In this document: piece after piece, positions 13,881-16,421 of the stretch | Position numbering within the stretch: position 1 is the stretch's first letter | Layout of the letters: every line of letters begins with the position of its first letter | From: Actinomycetes bacterium | GTDB lineage: Bacteria > Actinomycetota > Actinomycetes > Actinomycetales > Demequinaceae | NCBI GenBank assembly: GCA_023432235.1 | Contig: JAEYUX010000147.1 | Location: forward strand, 1 to 16,421 | DNA length: 16,421 nucleotides | Direction of reading: 5' to 3' | The notes under the pieces: generated by a model | What the model was told of the DNA's origin: nothing | The model's input: the letters and a program-made list of their open reading frames with translations, nothing else | Database searches by the model: none | Made by a program: the position numbers and the translations under genes

Positions 13881-13886
13881 TAGGCT
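13881..13886 (+). promoter_or_regulatory. Putative leaderless -10 box (TAGGCT) of pyrE
   Basis: TAGGCT is followed by 7 nt and the ATG of pyrE, with no Shine-Dalgarno. Confidence 0.5.
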
Positions 13887-13893
13887 GATCGCC

Positions 13894-14457
13894 ATGACCT
13901 TGCCGACGCCACGCGCACAGCTCCGTGACCTCATCAGCGACCTTGCAGTGGTGCGCGGCCGCGTCACTCTCGCTTCCGGAAAAGAGGCGAACTATTACGT
14001 CGATTTGCGACGCGTCACGCTTCACCACGCAGCCGCACCGCTCATTGGTCACCTCATGCTCGATGCACTCGAAGAGGCAGGCTTTGGGCCAGCGGATATC
14101 GATGCGGTGGGAGGACTCACCCTTGGCGCGGACCCCGTCGCGACTGCGATCTTGCATGCGGCGGCCTCGCGTGGTCTTGCCCTCGACGCATTCGTAGTGC
14201 GCAAGGAGTCGAAGGCCCACGGCTTGCAGCGACAGATCGAAGGTCCCGATGTCGCGGGCCGCACCGTGGTGGCAGTCGAGGACACGTCGACAACAGGCGG
14301 CTCAGTGATGACGGCGGTGAAGGCGCTGCGTGAGGCAGGCGCGACTGTCGCCGCCGTGGCCGTCATTGTTGACAGAGACACCGGTGCGAGGGAGACAATT
14401 GAGGCCGAGGGCCTGCCATATCTCGCGTTGTACAGCCTCGCTGATCTGGGCCTGTAG
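13894..14457 (+). CDS. pyrE: Orotate phosphoribosyltransferase
   Basis: A 187-residue enzyme joining orotate to PRPP to give orotidine 5'-phosphate in pyrimidine synthesis. The PRPP-binding signature VVAVEDTSTTGGS is at 125-137, the flexible-loop motif RKESKAHG with catalytic Lys at about 103-110, the substrate strand ASGKEANYYVDLRR at 27-40 and GGLTLGADP at 73-81. Length and motif order are normal. The ATG follows the -10-like TAGGCT by 7 nt, which suggests leaderless translation. It is divergent from the arabinofuranosidase gene and followed by lemA after 93 nt. Other pyr genes are not in the window. Confidence 0.96.
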   Translation: MTLPTPRAQLRDLISDLAVVRGRVTLASGKEANYYVDLRRVTLHHAAAPLIGHLMLDALEEAGFGPADIDAVGGLTLGADPVATAILHAAASRGLALDAFVVRKESKAHGLQRQIEGPDVAGRTVVAVEDTSTTGGSVMTAVKALREAGATVAAVAVIVDRDTGARETIEAEGLPYLALYSLADLGL

Positions 14458-14511
14458 GTCGGTTCTCCCCAATTTCGCATTCACACCCCCATCGGTACCT
14501 GTGCTGACGCC

Positions 14512-14517
14512 TAGCAT
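14512..14517 (+). promoter_or_regulatory. Putative -10 box (TAGCAT) of lemA
   Basis: TAGCAT lies 33 nt before the lemA ATG. The leader of about 27 nt would hold the GAGGAGGGG ribosome site. The -35 is not clear. Confidence 0.4.
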
Positions 14518-14550
14518 GGGGCAGTAGGCAGTCTCAATCGAGGAGGGGTC

Positions 14551-15108
14551 ATGCTTCCCACAGTGATCGTGGTCAGCATCGTGGTGCTCTTGGGCTTGTT
14601 CGTCGTTGTCCAATACAACGCGCTGGTTCGCCTGAGAAACCTTGTGCAGGAGGCCTGGCGCCAGATCGACGTGGAGCTCCAGCGTCGGCACAACCTCATT
14701 CCCAACCTCGTCGAGACCGTCAAGGGATACGCCGCTCACGAGAAGGCGACCTTTGAAGAGGTCACTGCCGCCCGTTCTGCCGCATCAGCCTCGCGCCAAA
14801 GCGTGGCGGAGCAGGCGCAGAGCGAGAACATGCTGACTCAGGCGCTCGGCAAGCTGTTCGCCGTTGCGGAGGCGTACCCGGAACTGCGTGCCAGCGAGAA
14901 TTTTCAACAGCTGCAGACGGAACTCACGAACACTGAGGACCGTATTGCGGCAGGGCGTCGCTTCTACAACGCAAACGTGCGGGCTCTCAACACCAAGATC
15001 GAGGTGTTCCCCACCAACTTCATCGCTCGCCCATTTGGCTTTACGCGTGCCGACTACTTCGAAATCGAAGAGCCAGAGGCGCGCCAGACGCCCGAGGTGC
15101 GCTTCTAG
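14551..15108 (+). CDS. lemA: LemA family membrane protein
   Basis: A 185-residue LemA protein: one N-terminal membrane helix (about 4-21), short outer tip and a long helical bundle. Family signatures are QYNALVRLRN, RRHNLIPNLVETVKGYAAHEKATFEEVTAARS split around residue 50, then AYPELRASENFQQLQTELTNTEDRIAAGRRFYN and FPTNFIARPFGF. The ATG has GAGGAGGGG upstream. LemA proteins are widespread, their precise role is unsettled, and they are often linked to the envelope. Its stop shares the CTAG at 15105-15108 with the convergent DedA gene. Confidence 0.95.
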   Translation: MLPTVIVVSIVVLLGLFVVVQYNALVRLRNLVQEAWRQIDVELQRRHNLIPNLVETVKGYAAHEKATFEEVTAARSAASASRQSVAEQAQSENMLTQALGKLFAVAEAYPELRASENFQQLQTELTNTEDRIAAGRRFYNANVRALNTKIEVFPTNFIARPFGFTRADYFEIEEPEARQTPEVRF

Positions 15109-15818
15109 CGTTCGGTGGGGGCTGAGGCCTCCGGGTCAACCTCATGCATTGCGGCGCGGGCTGAGCGCTTTGCCAACCAGTGCTTGCCGGTCTCGAACAC
15201 CATCGGGAGCACTGACACAAAGACGATGAGCATGAGCGCGATTTCGATGTTGTTCTTCACCACATCGAAGCGCCCGAGCCAATAGCCGAGCATCGTGACG
15301 CCCACACCCCAAACAAGTGCACCGATGACGTTGAAGCGAACAAAGCGTGAGTACGGCATTTTGCCGACGCCCGCGGCTACCGGAATGTAGGTGCGGACGA
15401 AGGGCACGAATTGGGCGAGCACAATTGCCCGGCCGCCGTAACGCTCGAAGAACGCGTGGGTGCGGTCGACGTACGCCTGCTTGAAGATCCGCGAGTCTGG
15501 GCGATGAAAGATCTTTGGTCCGCTGAGCCTGCCGATCCAATACCCCGATTGAGGGCCAACAAAGGCGGCGAGGCCAATCAAGCCGGCAACCGCCCAGATC
15601 GGCAGGCCAATCTGGCCCGTGCCGGTGAAGAGGCCGGCGGTGAAGAGCAGTGAATCACCGGGCAAGAAAGGAAACAGCAAGCCTGTCTCGATGATGATGA
15701 TTGCGCAGATGCCCGCGAGCGCCCAGGTGCCATAGCGATCGATGAATGAATTGATGAGGTGGTCGGGATCCATCCAATCGGGACCGAGCATGGGCAGAGA
15801 CGCAGCGGAGACAATCAC
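15105..15818 (-). CDS. DedA family membrane protein
   Basis: A 237-residue DedA-family integral membrane protein; several members are lipid-carrier flippases, including undecaprenyl-phosphate recyclers. Motifs: ETGLLFPFLPGDSLLF (44-59, with the acidic residues Glu44 and Asp55), GYWIGRLSGPKIF, and FFERYGGRAIVLAQFVPFVRTYIPVAAGVGKM, with its conserved Arg and Pro. Five to six hydrophobic segments precede a basic C-terminal tail. The GTG at 15818 follows TAGGCT by 6 nt on the minus strand, so the gene is probably leaderless. The gene ends inside the lemA stop. Family is firm; the transported lipid is not known. Confidence 0.93.
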   Translation of the reverse strand: MIVSAASLPMLGPDWMDPDHLINSFIDRYGTWALAGICAIIIIETGLLFPFLPGDSLLFTAGLFTGTGQIGLPIWAVAGLIGLAAFVGPQSGYWIGRLSGPKIFHRPDSRIFKQAYVDRTHAFFERYGGRAIVLAQFVPFVRTYIPVAAGVGKMPYSRFVRFNVIGALVWGVGVTMLGYWLGRFDVVKNNIEIALMLIVFVSVLPMVFETGKHWLAKRSARAAMHEVDPEASAPTER

Positions 15819-15824
15819 GGAGTC

Positions 15825-15830
15825 AGCCTA
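15825..15830 (-). promoter_or_regulatory. Putative leaderless -10 box (TAGGCT) of the DedA gene
   Basis: On the minus strand TAGGCT is followed by 6 nt and the GTG start, the same hexamer and nearly the same spacing as at pyrE. Confidence 0.5.
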
Positions 15831-15879
15831 CGGTGCGGCGACCCTCGCGTGTATGCGCGCGGACTGGTTACATGGGGGC

Positions 15880-16421
15880 ATGATGCTCACGTCCTTTGGC
15901 ACCCCCCTCACCGAGGGAGCGACACGAGTACTGCTCCTCGGTGCTGGCGAGCTGGGAAAGGAACTCGCGATCGCATTCCAGCGCTTCGGTGTGGAAGTGG
16001 TGGCTTGTGACCGCTACGACAACGCCCCAGCGATGCACGTGGCTCACCGCTCCTACGTCATCGATCTCCTCAACGCCGACGCCTTGCGTGCCGTTGTCGA
16101 GGCCGAACAGCCCTCGCTCATCGTGCCCGAACTTGATGCGATCAACACCGATGAGCTCGCGCAGTTTGAGACCCGGGGCTTCAAGGTGGTGCCGAGCGCG
16201 TCAGCCGCTCGCGTCACGATGGACCGCGAGCGGACCCGCTGGCTGGTGGCGGAGGAGCTCGGCATCCCCACGTCCCCGTATCGGATCGCGGAGTCCGCAG
16301 CGGAGGTGAGGGCAGCTGTCGAGGAACTCGGCCTGCCTGCCGTGGTGAAGCCGCTGATGTCGTCGTCGAGCAAGGGGCAGTCCGTTGTGCGAGACGCGAG
16401 TGAGTGCGAACTCGCTTGGCG
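15880..16421 (+). CDS. purT: Formate-dependent GAR transformylase, 3' partial
   Basis: The first 180 codons of PurT, the ATP-grasp enzyme that uses formate and ATP to formylate glycinamide ribonucleotide in purine synthesis. The full protein is usually about 390 residues, and the frame runs off the right edge. Seen here are the nucleotide motif LLLGAGELGKELAIAFQRFGVEVV, DRYDNAPAMHVAHRSYVI, IVPELDAI, the segment TMDRERTRWLVAEELGIPTSPYR and the loop KPLMSSSSKGQS. The loop reads SSSSKGQ where Escherichia coli PurT has SSSGKGQ, so one conserved Gly is Ser (codon AGC at 16369). Start is ATG 15880 or ATG 15883; TTACAT ends 6 nt before the first, and there is no Shine-Dalgarno. Confidence 0.94.
   Translation, partial: MMLTSFGTPLTEGATRVLLLGAGELGKELAIAFQRFGVEVVACDRYDNAPAMHVAHRSYVIDLLNADALRAVVEAEQPSLIVPELDAINTDELAQFETRGFKVVPSASAARVTMDRERTRWLVAEELGIPTSPYRIAESAAEVRAAVEELGLPAVVKPLMSSSSKGQSVVRDASECELAW

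Noticed and set aside
12304..14220. Longer form of the arabinofuranosidase starting near 14220
   Set aside because: The extra 136 residues are antisense to pyrE and do not resemble GH51; the family start and a ribosome site are at 13812.
1..16421. CRISPR array, insertion sequence, phage or replication origin
   Set aside because: No regularly spaced repeats, transposase, integrase, phage gene or DnaA-box cluster was seen.

Overview
This window looks like the chromosome of a high-GC Gram-positive bacterium (Actinomycetota). A placement near Micrococcales is plausible but not proven. The support is a four-gene conservon (histidine kinase, roadblock protein, DUF742 protein, small GTPase), GC-rich codon use, tRNA genes without encoded CCA, and several genes whose start codon sits 6-7 nt after a TAnnnT -10 box with no ribosome binding site. 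No insertion sequence, phage gene or CRISPR array is visible, and no stretch over 300 bases lacks a gene.

Layout. (1) 1-4900, plus strand: a conservon operon. The kinase is cut by the left edge and carries a disordered tail of roughly 800 residues. (2) 4971-6486: an orphan PIN-domain protein runs almost directly into tRNA-Ser(UGA). Then comes a minus-strand ArsR-type repressor with cysteine pairs, divergent from a 20-codon ORF encoding a six-cysteine peptide, followed by tRNA-Ser(GCU) and tRNA-Arg(ACG). (3) 6529-9427, minus strand: a translationally coupled trio of LuxR/NarL-type response regulator, membrane histidine kinase, and a membrane protein resembling a degenerate kinase. (4) 9656-10681, plus strand: a membrane protein with variant leucine-rich repeats and a lipoprotein of septum-formation type. 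(5) 10690-16421: housekeeping genes in alternating orientation: xthA, an SDR oxidoreductase, a GH51 arabinofuranosidase, pyrE, lemA, a DedA protein, and the first part of purT, cut by the right edge.

How the parts work together. The conservon proteins probably form a membrane-associated signalling complex. The response-regulator trio is a second sensory unit, and a palindrome abutting the divergent promoter suggests it may control the leucine-rich-repeat membrane protein. The most novel item is the repressor/microprotein pair. The repressor has cysteines at the positions used for arsenite sensing in Corynebacterium glutamicum ArsR1, and the only gene in its divergent promoter is a tiny ORF with a near-perfect Shine-Dalgarno and three Cys-Cys pairs. 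No arsenic pump or reductase is in the window. This could be a minimal metalloid sensor plus sequestering microprotein.
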